A stretch of DNA of 64,000 nucleotides from Methylomonas sp. EFPC3 (lineage in GTDB: Bacteria > Pseudomonadota > Gammaproteobacteria > Methylococcales > Methylomonadaceae), in contig NZ_CP116398.1 of assembly GCF_029643245.1 (NCBI RefSeq), positions 2,356,001 through 2,420,000 of the forward strand. The letters are read 5' to 3'. The translations under genes were made by a program, and so were the position numbers. Below the pieces are notes generated by a model. It searched no databases. It saw only the letters and a list, made by a program, of their open reading frames with translations, and was not told the origin of the DNA. Of this stretch, positions 26,824 to 36,244 are shown piece after piece. Every line of letters begins with the position of its first letter. The first letter of the stretch is position 1.

Positions 26824-27404
26824 CCAAAATTCTCGCCGAATAACTCAAAAAATCGCGGCAAATAACTATTTCATATCACTCAAAAAAGCATATTTTTTAG
26901 GGCATATGCCGCAATCTATTAAAACTTGAGTCATATGCCCTAAAACCGGACACCAGGCCAAGAAAAAATCGATTTGATACTAGCCGTCAAATTAAGCCGC
27001 CAAGCTCGTCTGCAAAGCTCCAGAACCAGCCGCCTCGTGCGGCAACAAGCTCGCCTCGTCCAGCCAATTTTTGGCAAAACCAAGCATAATTGGCCTTGAA
27101 AATGCTACATTTACCAGTGAAAGCCGACCATCTCGGCTTCAGGAAACACCAAGTTTCAGTGCTGCCCGCCCTATCGGCGGCTAAGTTTACGCTCTATTTT
27201 ATTTTTTAATAATTACGAAATATAAATCGCTTTACATCCGGAAAAAACAGCATGCCGATACATTAAAATTAATAGCATAGGTTTTGCCATAAACTCATAA
27301 ACTTTTTTTCAAATTTAACCAGAGTAAATAATCGAATATTTCTAAAAAAACCCCATCGATAAAACCGATATCTGACATTAAGACCGAATTTTTATTATAG
27401 TTTT
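26651..27404. promoter_or_regulatory. divergent intergenic region between unit C and the acylase
   Basis: About 750 bases with no gene. The left part holds the X-C leader. GGCATATGCC at 26901-26910 is one arm of a longer inverted repeat, TTTAGGGCATATG (26896-26908) with CATATGCCCTAAA (26932-26944). The right part is AT-rich from 27190 onward and should hold the promoter of the plus-strand acylase; no confident -35/-10 pair was picked. Confidence 0.5.
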
Positions 27405-29894
27405 ATGCATACTAAAAAACCTTTAATACATCATTGCTTGTTCACTTGTTTTTTTTCCGCAATATTCATCAGCGGACCGTGTCAATCGGAGGTTTTAACG
27501 ACTATGGATACCCGGGAGAAACTCTCTGCTGCTGCCGACGAGATCAGCTATTCGGCGACTATTCGGCGCACCCGCTACGGAGTTCCGCACATTACGGCTC
27601 AAGATTTAGCTGGAGCCTGGTTCGGCCAAGGCTACGCGATGGCGGAAGACCGGCTTTGTGTGTTGCTGGATCAGGTGATCAAGGTGCGCGGCGAACGCGC
27701 GCGCTACTTCGGCCCCGGCGAGTACGAAGCCAACGTCGAAAGCGACTTTGCCTACCGGCATTTGCTACTGCTGGCGGACGCGGAAAAACGCTTGCCCGGC
27801 CTGCCCAACGAAATTCAAAGCATGTTGACCGCGCACGCTGCCGGCATCAATCGGTATCTGGCCGTTACCGATACCGCCAAACTACCCGCAGCCTGCCGCG
27901 ATCCGCGCCAGCACGTGACAGTCAGTGCGGCCGACCTGTTGGCGATCGCCACCGATTTCAGCATCTTTCTGAGCAGCCGGTTTCTGACCCCCTTTATCAG
28001 TAACGCCCAACCGCCGCAAGCCGCCGGCACGCCGGTAACGGCACCGGCCGCGCCAGCCGCCGACGCGGAAAAACCGGGCAGCAACGGTTGGGCGATCGGC
28101 GCCGACATGACCGAATCGGGCCACGGCATGTTGCTGGCTCAGCCGCATTTTCCCTGGGAAGGTGCCTTGCAGGCTTGGGAATCGCATGTCACGGTGCCGG
28201 GTCAACTTGATGTGTACGGCATCACCGTCCCCGGCGTACCGAACACGCTGGTGGGCTTCAATGCCGCGGTGGCCTGGACCTTGACCGTAACCACCTCGCC
28301 CAAGGCCACGCTATATCAATTGAATCTGCTGCCGGGCGATGCCACCCGTTATTACTACGACGGTCAGGTGCGAGCATTGGAGCCGGCCGAGTATACGATT
28401 GAGGTATTGAGTAAAACCGGAACGCTGGAATCAAAAACCCGCAAGCTATGGCGCAGTCATTACGGACCCATCCTGTCGATTCCGGCGGCCCTGACCGGCG
28501 GCATGGCCGATTACGCCTGGAACGCCCAACATGTATTGACCTACCGCGACGCCAATATCGACAACGACTCGATGCTCGCCCAATTTTTCGATATGGCCAA
28601 GGCGGCGAACATGGACGGCCTGATCGACGCCCACCGGCGTTGGGCCGGCAGCGTGCCCTTCTCCAACACCGTCGCCGCGTCGGCCGAAGGTAAGGCTTGG
28701 TACGCCGACAGCTCGCCGGTACCGCATTTATCGCCGGCAACTTTACAGGCCTGGCGGCAAGCCAGGCTAAGCGATCCGGGCGTTGCCGCGCTCTTCGCGT
28801 TTCACGGCATCTATCTGTTGGACGGTAGCACGTCGCGCGATGAATGGGTCAACGATCCTGCCGCCCGCAAACCGGGGTTGGTGCCGTTCGAGCGCGCCCC
28901 GCAACTGGCCCGGCGCGACTTCGTATTCAACGCCAATGACAGCCACTGGCTGACCAACCCCAAGCAGCCGCTGGAAGGCTTTTACCCACTGTACGGCGAC
29001 GAGCGTCAACCGCCTTCGTTGCGCACCCGGATGAACGCACGCACGCTCAGCGGCCAGACCGGCAAATTTACGTTGCAAGCGGTCAAGGATGCGGCTTTGT
29101 CCAATCAGGCCTTGGCCGGCCAATTGTTCCGATCGGCCTTGGTCGAGCGCTGCCGGAAAACCAAAGCCGTTAAAGTGGACGGCAAAACCGTCGATTTGGC
29201 CGAGGCTTGTCGGGTATTGGCTAACTGGGACGAACGCTTCGACCCGGACAGCCGCGGCGCGGTGCTGTTTCGCGAGTTTTTGAGCGGCTTCCGTCCGGAA
29301 GCCGGCGGCCACGAAGATACGTTGATGGCGGCGAACCGCCAAATCTTTGCCCAGGCCTTCGACCCGGCCCAACCGCTCGCCACGCCCAGCGGATTGGCCC
29401 CAGCGCCGAAAAGCGCTCCGGACCCCGCTTTGCTGGCCCTGGCCAAGGCCGCGCAAAGGTTGAAACAAGCCGGCATCGAGTTGGATGCCAGATTGGGCGA
29501 TGTGCAATTCAGCCCGAAAAACGCCGTCAAAATACCGATCCACGGCGGCCAAGGCCAGGAAGGCATTTTGAATATGGCGGCCTACAGCGGCTCGAACGAC
29601 AGCTTGCTGCCGACCACACCCAGAGGAAAAGTGCTGAATCCGGCCACCGGTTTGACCGATCAAGGCTACGTGGTCAATTACGGCACCTCGTTTTTGCTGG
29701 CGGTGGAATTGACGGCGCAAGGTCCGTCCGCCCAAGCCGTGATGGCGTTTTCCCAGTCTGCGGACCCGGAATCGCCGCATTACGCCGATCAGACGACCTT
29801 GTTTTCCAGGAAAGGCTGGCGCCCCTGTTTGTTCCGCAATGCCGAGATCGAGGCCGATCCGGCACTGCGTCGCTACCAAGTTGGCAATCGGTAG
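27405..29894 (+). CDS. penicillin/AHL/lipopeptide acylase family protein (peptidase S45)
   Basis: Secreted Ntn-hydrolase precursor of 829 residues. The signal peptide covers roughly residues 1-28. The alpha-subunit region opens with a typical [13 protein letters not shown] segment and [11 protein letters not shown]. The autoprocessing site and nucleophile is Ser226 in PGSNGWAIG, after a Pro/Ala-rich spacer near residues 203-222; WESHVTVPG and [13 protein letters not shown] follow in the beta subunit. Family members remove acyl chains from beta-lactams, echinocandin-type lipopeptides (aculeacin acylase), pyoverdine precursors (PvdQ) or acyl-homoserine lactones (QuiP, AhlM). The sequence does not settle which substrate. 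A lipopeptide cluster 14 kb away and an export system directly downstream make a lipopeptide or signal-turnover role worth testing. No clear ribosome site precedes the ATG. Confidence 0.9.
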   Translation: MHTKKPLIHHCLFTCFFSAIFISGPCQSEVLTTMDTREKLSAAADEISYSATIRRTRYGVPHITAQDLAGAWFGQGYAMAEDRLCVLLDQVIKVRGERARYFGPGEYEANVESDFAYRHLLLLADAEKRLPGLPNEIQSMLTAHAAGINRYLAVTDTAKLPAACRDPRQHVTVSAADLLAIATDFSIFLSSRFLTPFISNAQPPQAAGTPVTAPAAPAADAEKPGSNGWAIGADMTESGHGMLLAQPHFPWEGALQAWESHVTVPGQLDVYGITVPGVPNTLVGFNAAVAWTLTVTTSPKATLYQLNLLPGDATRYYYDGQVRALEPAEYTIEVLSKTGTLESKTRKLWRSHYGPILSIPAALTGGMADYAWNAQHVLTYRDANIDNDSMLAQFFDMAKAANMDGLIDAHRRWAGSVPFSNTVAASAEGKAWYADSSPVPHLSPATLQAWRQARLSDPGVAALFAFHGIYLLDGSTSRDEWVNDPAARKPGLVPFERAPQLARRDFVFNANDSHWLTNPKQPLEGFYPLYGDERQPPSLRTRMNARTLSGQTGKFTLQAVKDAALSNQALAGQLFRSALVERCRKTKAVKVDGKTVDLAEACRVLANWDERFDPDSRGAVLFREFLSGFRPEAGGHEDTLMAANRQIFAQAFDPAQPLATPSGLAPAPKSAPDPALLALAKAAQRLKQAGIELDARLGDVQFSPKNAVKIPIHGGQGQEGILNMAAYSGSNDSLLPTTPRGKVLNPATGLTDQGYVVNYGTSFLLAVELTAQGPSAQAVMAFSQSADPESPHYADQTTLFSRKGWRPCLFRNAEIEADPALRRYQVGNR

Positions 29895-30229
29895 GATCGG
29901 CTGCACTCAATTCGGCGGGGCATATCGCTCCGCCGTCCGGCCGCCTCAGTCCCGCAGATAGGCCATTACACACAACGCCACTGTTAAATAACCTAGTTTA
30001 GTAACTCACGGGCTGGATACTGAACCCGCGACCGCCAATATCCTTGCCGCCGGCCCTTTGGCTCGGTATTTGCTTTTCTGGTGTGCGCTGCGGAGTCGTT
30101 TCGTGTGCGGCTTCCAGCCTTGCCGGTCTAACGCGCTATTGCCGGCGGCCAACGCGCCTTATCCGGCGCCTCGCTAACTGCTAATTCAAAGAACCGGCTG
30201 CGCGGTCGAAACGCCGCCGCGATGGAGTC
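29895..30229. other. intergenic region, acylase to RND gene
   Basis: About 335 bases with no gene seen. A GC-rich inverted repeat (CGGCGG...CCGCCG, about 29918-29940) just after the acylase stop may end transcription, although no T-tract follows. The region upstream of 30230 has GGAGTC as a ribosome site and no promoter I can support. Confidence 0.45.
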
Positions 30230-32947
30230 ATGATGGAGAAATGGTTCGACAGCCTGAACGAATATTTTGCCGGTGTCCCGCTAAGGGCAATCCGGTTTAA
30301 GTGGGCGATTTTACTGACCACTCTCGCGCTAACCCTGTTTTTGCTATTCGGCGCGCTGACTCGCACCAGCATCAACACCGCCGCCAACAGCTTTCTGGAC
30401 CGGAGTGACCCGGCCATCGTCGCGCTGGACAAGTTTCGCCGCCAGTTCGGTAGCGACGACTCGGTGTTTTTGGTTTACCGGGCCAAGGACGGCGATGTAT
30501 TTTCACGGCGTTCTCTGGCCGCGTTGCAAACCTTGACCGACGACTTGGAAAACTGGCGCGAACTCGGCGACCAGGTCAAGGATGCCGGCGGTCAGACCGC
30601 AAACTTGGACGACCTGCGCCATATTCGCCGGGTGCAGTCCTTAAGCAATATCCGCGTGCAAAGCGCCGACGGCGACACCCTGCATTCCAACCGCTTGGTG
30701 CCGCGGCAATTGCCCGAGAGTCCGGCCGAATTCGCCGCAATCAAAGCCAAGGCGCTGGCGCAAAAAGACTATCGGCTGGCGTTTTACTCGCCGGACAGCC
30801 AATACGCAGCGGTGTTGATCCAAACCGATTTCGGCGCCATCCCGGTCAAGGACTACGTGCCCAAGGTCAACGCCGACGGCGTGGCCTTGGACGACAGCTT
30901 CGGCGATGTGGCGGGCGGTGCCGACACGCTGAAATTCGACGATAGCGCCGAGGTGCAAACCATCCAGTACGAGAAGGTCGATAACTTTGTTTACGCCCGC
31001 TTCGTCAAGGCCTTGAAAGCCGTCTACCAACGCTACGACAACGACTTCGAATTTTATTCGGTCGGTTATCCGCCGCTGATGGAATTCGTGCAGCAAGTGC
31101 TGCAACAATCGGCCGGCTTGAATCTGGGCATGATTCTGATCAACGTGGTACTGCTGTGGGTGTTGTTCCGCTCGTTCAGCGCGGTGCTGTGGCCGGTGTT
31201 GATCGTGCTGTTCAGCATCGTCTGGGTGACCGGCGCGGTGGCCTGGGCCGGCAAGAGTCTATCGACGATGATCAGTCTGACCGTGATGTTGGTGTTCGTT
31301 TGCTGCATGGCCGATTGCATCCACGTCATCAGCATTTACCAAGCGCGCCGTCAGGATGGCGACCATCACCGGCAGGCGCTTTCGGATGCGTACGCCACCG
31401 CCGGCTTGCCGATGTTGATTACCAGCATCACCAATATGACCGGTACTTTTTCGCTGATTTCATCCGAGCTTTATCCGATCCGGGTGTTCGCGGCGATGTC
31501 CACCTTGGGCGTCGGGCTGGCCTACTTATTTTCGGTGGTGCTGTTGCCTATCCTGTTGGACTTCTGGCATCCGGGCGTGGCCGACGCCTCGGTCAAACCG
31601 GGCTGGACGCGGCGTATCGCAAATCGTTGGCTGGCCTTATCCGCGCCGGTTCGCACGGTTTGCGGCATCGGCTACGTCAGCTTGGTCATGCTGGCCTTGG
31701 GCCTGAGCGTGGGCGGCTACATCGCGCTGATTTCGGTGTTGACCTACGGCGTGGTACGCGGCCAGAAACGCTTGTTGACAGCCGTGCCGCGCTTGGCCTC
31801 GCGGCAATTTCGGCTGTCCTTGCTGTTGTTCGGCGTATTGGTGGCGGCCTGCTGGTACGGCGAAAGCCAATTGCGCATCGACTCCAACGTCACCGAACTG
31901 ACCAGGGAAGGCAGCAGCATCCGCGTGGTCTATCAGACCGCCGACAGCAAAATGGCCGGCACCCAAAACATGGAAATCATGCTGGACACCAAAACGGCGG
32001 ACGGCATTCTCGATCCGAAAATCCTGACCCGGATCGACTTGCTGCAACAAAAAATCGCCGAAAAATATCCGGACCAGGTCAGCCGCACCTATTCGCTGGC
32101 GAATCTGGTCAAGGACACTTACCGGGTGCTGAACGAAGACCGGCCGGAGTTTTACCGCATCCCGGATTCACAGCCCATGGTGGCGCAATTGTTGTACCTG
32201 TTCAACAGCGTCAATCCGGCCGACCGGCGCGGCATCGTCTCGGACGACTACAGCCAGTCGCATATCAGCGTCAATGTCTATAGCGCCGGCTCTTCGCAGT
32301 ACCAAGCCTTCTTCGACGAAGTGAACCGCGAAATCGAACAAGTGTTCGGCGACGTGAAAGCCCAGTTTCCCAATCTGGAAGTGACTTTGACCGGCACGGT
32401 ACCGCTGGCGATGCGGACCCAGGCCATCATCGCCCATTCGCAATACGACGGCTTTTTGTTGGCGCTGGGCGTCATCAGCGTGATTATCTTCCTGACGCTG
32501 GGTTCGGTGCAGGCCGGTTTGCTGTCCTTGATTCCCAACGTGATTCCGGCCTTGTTCACCTACGGCCTGATGGGCTTGCTGGACATCCCGCTCGACACCG
32601 ATACCTTGCTGTTGGCGCCGGTCATCATCGGCTTGGCGGTGGACGACACCATCCATTTCATGACCCATTACCGACAGGCGCTGATCAAGACCCGGCAGAT
32701 GGCCGAAGCCTTGCGGGAAACGATAGAAGAAGTTGGCCCGTCGATACTGTTCACCGGCATGGTGTTGGGCCTGGGTTTTTCGATTCAAGGTTTTTCCGAC
32801 TACCTCGGCACCGCAAAGATGGGCATCTTCGGCGGTTTGGCGATTTTCGTCGGCATCTTGTGCGAACTGTTTTTGCTGCCGGCCCTGCTGGTGGCCTTCA
32901 AACCGAAATTCGGTCTCAAACAGGTCGATACGACCGTCAATTTATGA
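30230..32947 (+). CDS. RND superfamily exporter (MMPL type)
   Basis: Inner-membrane exporter of 905 residues with the duplicated RND plan: a transmembrane helix near residues 22-44, a large periplasmic loop, a six-helix bundle from about residue 295, a second loop around residues 560-745 and a second bundle ending in KFGLKQVD. The second bundle carries GLAVDDTIHFMTHYRQ, the counterpart of the proton-relay GxxxDY segment. GGAGTC lies just upstream of ATGATG; either ATG could be used. It is much shorter than HAE-1 drug pumps and matches the MMPL/hydrophobe exporter class, which moves lipids and other hydrophobic molecules. A LolA-like periplasmic protein and an outer-membrane protein follow at once, so the three probably form one transport line. 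Substrate unknown. Confidence 0.9.
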   Translation: MMEKWFDSLNEYFAGVPLRAIRFKWAILLTTLALTLFLLFGALTRTSINTAANSFLDRSDPAIVALDKFRRQFGSDDSVFLVYRAKDGDVFSRRSLAALQTLTDDLENWRELGDQVKDAGGQTANLDDLRHIRRVQSLSNIRVQSADGDTLHSNRLVPRQLPESPAEFAAIKAKALAQKDYRLAFYSPDSQYAAVLIQTDFGAIPVKDYVPKVNADGVALDDSFGDVAGGADTLKFDDSAEVQTIQYEKVDNFVYARFVKALKAVYQRYDNDFEFYSVGYPPLMEFVQQVLQQSAGLNLGMILINVVLLWVLFRSFSAVLWPVLIVLFSIVWVTGAVAWAGKSLSTMISLTVMLVFVCCMADCIHVISIYQARRQDGDHHRQALSDAYATAGLPMLITSITNMTGTFSLISSELYPIRVFAAMSTLGVGLAYLFSVVLLPILLDFWHPGVADASVKPGWTRRIANRWLALSAPVRTVCGIGYVSLVMLALGLSVGGYIALISVLTYGVVRGQKRLLTAVPRLASRQFRLSLLLFGVLVAACWYGESQLRIDSNVTELTREGSSIRVVYQTADSKMAGTQNMEIMLDTKTADGILDPKILTRIDLLQQKIAEKYPDQVSRTYSLANLVKDTYRVLNEDRPEFYRIPDSQPMVAQLLYLFNSVNPADRRGIVSDDYSQSHISVNVYSAGSSQYQAFFDEVNREIEQVFGDVKAQFPNLEVTLTGTVPLAMRTQAIIAHSQYDGFLLALGVISVIIFLTLGSVQAGLLSLIPNVIPALFTYGLMGLLDIPLDTDTLLLAPVIIGLAVDDTIHFMTHYRQALIKTRQMAEALRETIEEVGPSILFTGMVLGLGFSIQGFSDYLGTAKMGIFGGLAIFVGILCELFLLPALLVAFKPKFGLKQVDTTVNL

Positions 32948-32956
32948 GGTTCAAGC

Positions 32957-33859
32957 ATGCGTAATACCCTTGCAAATCGGCTGATTCTGGCGACGATCTG
33001 CGCCGTCATGGCTCAGCCGGCGGCGGCCGAGGAAGGCGGCGCGCCGGACGGGCGGGCCATATTGGAAAAGCTGTCGGACTATCAGCGCAGCATCACCGAC
33101 TCGGCCTTCGTCAAATCGCGCTTATCCAGTTGCCAATACGGCATCAAGGACAACAAAATCACCTGCGCCGAGACGCCGCGAGAAAAACTGCTGGAAGCGG
33201 TCGGCATCAACGACGGCAAGCACAAAAAAGACACCAAGGCGGTGACCATCGTGCTGGAGCCGGCCGCCGAAAAAGGCGTGGGCATGTTGAATTACAGCTA
33301 CGACGAAACCGGCAAGGATAACGAAACCTGGCTGTATTTGTCGGCGCTGGGGAAGGTCAAGCGTATCGCCAGCGGCAATTCCGACGAGGATTCCGAACCG
33401 GCCTCGCTGTTCGGCTCGGAATTCACCACCGAGGACACCGAAACCGGCAAACTGGACGATTACACGATTAACGTCCTGGGCGAAGCCGTCGAAGCCGGCC
33501 GGCCGGTCTGGAAAATCGAAACCATCCCCAATGCCGAGCGCGCCCGCAAGACCCGCTACGGCCGCCGGGTGATGTACGTCGATAAGGAGCGCTACGTGTC
33601 GTTGCGGGTCGAGCTGTACGACAAGCAAAACAAGGAAATCAAACGCTTGCTGACGTCCAAGGTCGAGGAAATCAAAGGGGTCTGGACCGCGCGTTCGCAA
33701 ACCATGATGAATTTGGTCACCAACCGGCTGTCAAATATGGCGCGGAGCGAGATCAACAGCGGCGTCAACATTCCGGAAGACTTTCTGACCCAGCGAACCT
33801 TGACCGATGTGGCCTTCCGGGAAACCACCTTGGCACAACTACGGGCTCAAGTGAATTAA
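32957..33859 (+). CDS. LolA-like outer membrane lipoprotein-sorting protein
   Basis: Periplasmic protein of 300 residues with signal peptide (ICAVMAQPAAA). The mature part resembles the 'outer membrane lipoprotein-sorting protein' family (LolA-like fold): ETWLYLSALGKVKRI, LFGSEFTTEDTE and RKTRYGRRVMYVDKERY are typical for it. Such proteins normally sit beside MMPL-type RND pumps and are thought to ferry a lipid or lipid-linked cargo across the periplasm. It starts 9 bases after the RND stop, and the next gene follows 10 bases after its own stop, so all three genes form an operon. Confidence in the fold is good, in the cargo low. Confidence 0.85.
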   Translation: MRNTLANRLILATICAVMAQPAAAEEGGAPDGRAILEKLSDYQRSITDSAFVKSRLSSCQYGIKDNKITCAETPREKLLEAVGINDGKHKKDTKAVTIVLEPAAEKGVGMLNYSYDETGKDNETWLYLSALGKVKRIASGNSDEDSEPASLFGSEFTTEDTETGKLDDYTINVLGEAVEAGRPVWKIETIPNAERARKTRYGRRVMYVDKERYVSLRVELYDKQNKEIKRLLTSKVEEIKGVWTARSQTMMNLVTNRLSNMARSEINSGVNIPEDFLTQRTLTDVAFRETTLAQLRAQVN

Positions 33860-33869
33860 CGGTGATCCG

Positions 33870-35279
33870 TTGCCGTCCGCCCAGACGATAGGCCGGAACC
33901 TGGCATTGCGCTGGCTGGCCCTCGCCTTGGCGTTGACGACCGCCGCTCGGGCCGAGCCGACGCTTGACTTGCCGGACACCGGCTCGCTGGCGTTCGACGA
34001 TAACGCGGTCCTAGCGGCAGCAGATGCCGGTTCCGAATTTTGGGACAAATTCACCTTCAAATTCACCCAACTGGTTTACGCGCAGGTCCACACGCACAAA
34101 ACCGATTCCGGCGCGTTGAAACAAGCGACTGTGGAAGACAACCGGCTCGGCCTGTTAATCAAATACCAGAATCCGTTCGCGCCAGGTTGGAATCTGCAGG
34201 GCAGCGGCCAAGCCAAATTGTATTGGCCGTCGGATTACGACTTCGAAGGCTTGAGCAGCCAGTCCATCGAAATGGAGCAACGCCTGGACAACCTCGAAAT
34301 GCGGCTGAACGAGCTATACCTGAGCAAGACCTTCGGCAGCCACACCTTCAAACTGGGCCGGCAGACCTTGGTCTGGGGCGAGGCCGAAGGCAATTCGGTG
34401 CTGGACACCTTGAACGTGCTGGAATACCGCGACCTGAGCACGATAGAAGTCGAAGACGCCCGTATCAACCAATGGTTCGCGGTGTGGGAGCATTTCGCCG
34501 ACGCCAGGCGTTGGGCGATGTTCGTCAATCTGAATCCGCAATTCAACCCGCTGCCGCGCAAAGGCAGTCCGGCTTACGTGGCCCCCTTGTTTCCGATCGA
34601 CGCCCCCGAGTCGGACCGCCACCGGGTCGAGGCCGGGGCGCGGATGCAGTGGTCGGTCGAACATAGCGATGTTTCGCTGATGGCGGCGTATCTGTATGAA
34701 AACCAACTGCATTACCTGACGCCAGTCAGACTTTCCGGCCATATTCAGGCCAAGGACAACGGTTACTGGCTGCTCGGCGCCAGCGCCAACCGGGCCATCG
34801 GCAAATTATTGTTGAAGCTGGATCTAGCCTACAGCGTCGGCCTGCTCGAGGACACCACCATTTTGGCGCCGATCCCGCATACCTCGACGGTGCGAAAAGA
34901 CCAAATCGGCGCATCCTTCGGCTTCGATTACGCACTGACCAACGACCAAAGCATCAACGCTTCGGTGCTGGCGCGCTCGTTTCTGGCCCACGACAGCGGC
35001 TTGGCTCCCGGCGAACGCACCGCCAACGGCGATATCTTCGGCACCTGGCTGATACGCTACAACTGCCGTTTTTTGAACGATACCCTGAACTTCACTTCCT
35101 TCAACCAAGGCACGCTGAATGCCGGTCAAGCGCTGAGCAGCGCAATGCTGACTTATGCTATCGACGACCACTGGTCGGTAATGGGAACGGTGATCGCTAC
35201 CTTTGCGAATAAGCGGAGTGCGTTGCCGATTCTGGATCAGGACGTCAGGGTGGGATTTAGTATCAGTTTCTCGCTATAG
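33870..35279 (+). CDS. DUF1302-like outer-membrane beta-barrel protein
   Basis: Outer-membrane protein of 469 residues with a TTG start at 33870; no ATG lies upstream in frame and the signal peptide (LALRWLALALALTTAARA) begins shortly after. The body has alternating strands, the block LKLGRQTLVWGEAEGNSVLDTLNVLEYRD typical of DUF1302/RND-partner porins (quoted here in parts: FKLGRQTLVWGEAE and LDTLNVLEYRDL), and a C-terminal aromatic strand, VRVGFSISFSL. It completes the RND pump - LolA-like - barrel trio and may be the outer-membrane exit or acceptor. The TTG start makes the exact N-terminus uncertain by a few residues. Confidence 0.82.
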   Translation: MPSAQTIGRNLALRWLALALALTTAARAEPTLDLPDTGSLAFDDNAVLAAADAGSEFWDKFTFKFTQLVYAQVHTHKTDSGALKQATVEDNRLGLLIKYQNPFAPGWNLQGSGQAKLYWPSDYDFEGLSSQSIEMEQRLDNLEMRLNELYLSKTFGSHTFKLGRQTLVWGEAEGNSVLDTLNVLEYRDLSTIEVEDARINQWFAVWEHFADARRWAMFVNLNPQFNPLPRKGSPAYVAPLFPIDAPESDRHRVEAGARMQWSVEHSDVSLMAAYLYENQLHYLTPVRLSGHIQAKDNGYWLLGASANRAIGKLLLKLDLAYSVGLLEDTTILAPIPHTSTVRKDQIGASFGFDYALTNDQSINASVLARSFLAHDSGLAPGERTANGDIFGTWLIRYNCRFLNDTLNFTSFNQGTLNAGQALSSAMLTYAIDDHWSVMGTVIATFANKRSALPILDQDVRVGFSISFSL

Positions 35280-35381
35280 AGTTGCCCGGGCCGGGGCTTA
35301 CTGACACCTTGGATTTTGGCGAGGGTTTACCGGACTGTAGCCGGTGACGGTCGCCCTGCCGACAATGATTTGGCAGGAAAC

Positions 35382-35414
35382 GGCCTTTGCACCCGACGGC
35401 GGGTTGCAAAGGCC
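35382..35414. terminator. strong hairpin between convergent genes
   Basis: GGCCTTTGCA...TGCAAAGGCC with an inner CCCG/CGGG stem lies between the DUF1302-like gene (plus) and the VPLPA gene (minus). There is no long T-tract on either side, so efficiency is uncertain, but placement suits a bidirectional stop. Confidence 0.5.
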
Positions 35415-35422
35415 TAACGACA

Positions 35423-36025
35423 TTAGGCAAAAACGCTGGATTTGCGACGGCCTTTAGCCAAAAAGCCGAGTAGCGCACTGGTCATGAACCAAACCGATGC
35501 GGGTAGCGGCACCGGGGCGCCGCCGTCTGAGGTGGCTTGGGAAGCTTGAATGTCGAACGCAAACAAGCGGTGTTCGTTACCGGCACCTTGGTGAGTCGGA
35601 TCGACGAAAGCCAGACTCCAAGAGGTTTTACCTAGCAAATTCAGCATGCTGCTGGAATGCTCGGTGACCCAACCAGCCGGCGACCACCAGCCTAATTGAA
35701 AATTGCTGGAACCGAGTAAGGTGCCGTTCGAGCTATCGGTTTTGATGTCGACATTACTGCCGTTTTGGGTAAACAGCACTGTCGCGGCGTCGGTGAAACT
35801 CAATACCGGGGTAATCGCCGCATTCCCTAATGTGCTGCTCAACGACGCGGTATCTTCGAAGATACCGAACTTTTCTCCGGTTGGGATGTTGAATAGCAGG
35901 GCAAAGGGATTGGCAAACTGCGCATCGTTATCCGTCGGCGCCCATACGCTGGCCGAACTTGCACCGGACGCGACCAACAAACCAACCGCTAAACCCGCTT
36001 TCAGAACTTTTTTAACTTTCGTCAT
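35423..36025 (-). CDS. VPLPA-tailed secreted protein (PEP-CTERM-like)
   Basis: Secreted protein of 200 residues. The signal peptide ends near LLVASGASSA. The mature part is a compact beta-rich sequence with Trp-rich segments (LGWWSPAGW, KTSWSLAFVDP) and FDIQAS before the tail VPLPASVWFMTSALLGFLA with KGRRKSS. The domain resembles small PEP-CTERM substrates whose function is unknown. It is monocistronic, divergent from kdpD and convergent with the DUF1302-like gene. The sorting helix has FMTS in place of the LFGS seen in the cassette proteins. Confidence 0.82.
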   Translation of the reverse strand: MTKVKKVLKAGLAVGLLVASGASSASVWAPTDNDAQFANPFALLFNIPTGEKFGIFEDTASLSSTLGNAAITPVLSFTDAATVLFTQNGSNVDIKTDSSNGTLLGSSNFQLGWWSPAGWVTEHSSSMLNLLGKTSWSLAFVDPTHQGAGNEHRLFAFDIQASQATSDGGAPVPLPASVWFMTSALLGFLAKGRRKSSVFA

Positions 36026-36244
36026 GGTTTATTTCCTATAAATTATTGAAGAGGTGCTCAAATCTTAAATTTTGTAGCAGGTCCTTAACATGGTACTTAG
36101 GGGCCATGACAAAAATGACAGGCGCAAATCTTACTGGCCGCTGGGCCCGCCCCCTAGCGACACACCAAATCTTTACGGCATTTTTATCGATCCGTCCGTA
36201 AACTGAGCCTGCCCGAACCATCCGCACCGCTTTTCGGAACCGCT

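Noticed and set aside
27110..27190. GC-rich paired segment considered as a riboswitch (c-di-GMP or other)
   Set aside because: No match to a consensus that I can recall (for example GEMM core words); left as unassigned intergenic DNA.
28767..29906. A 379-codon minus-strand frame opposite the acylase
   Set aside because: Antisense shadow in GC-rich DNA; the plus strand encodes a complete Ntn-hydrolase with the right motifs.
31156..32283. A 375-codon plus-strand frame inside the RND gene
   Set aside because: Second-frame shadow with low-complexity Arg/Gly/His translation; the RND frame has transmembrane segments and conserved motifs.
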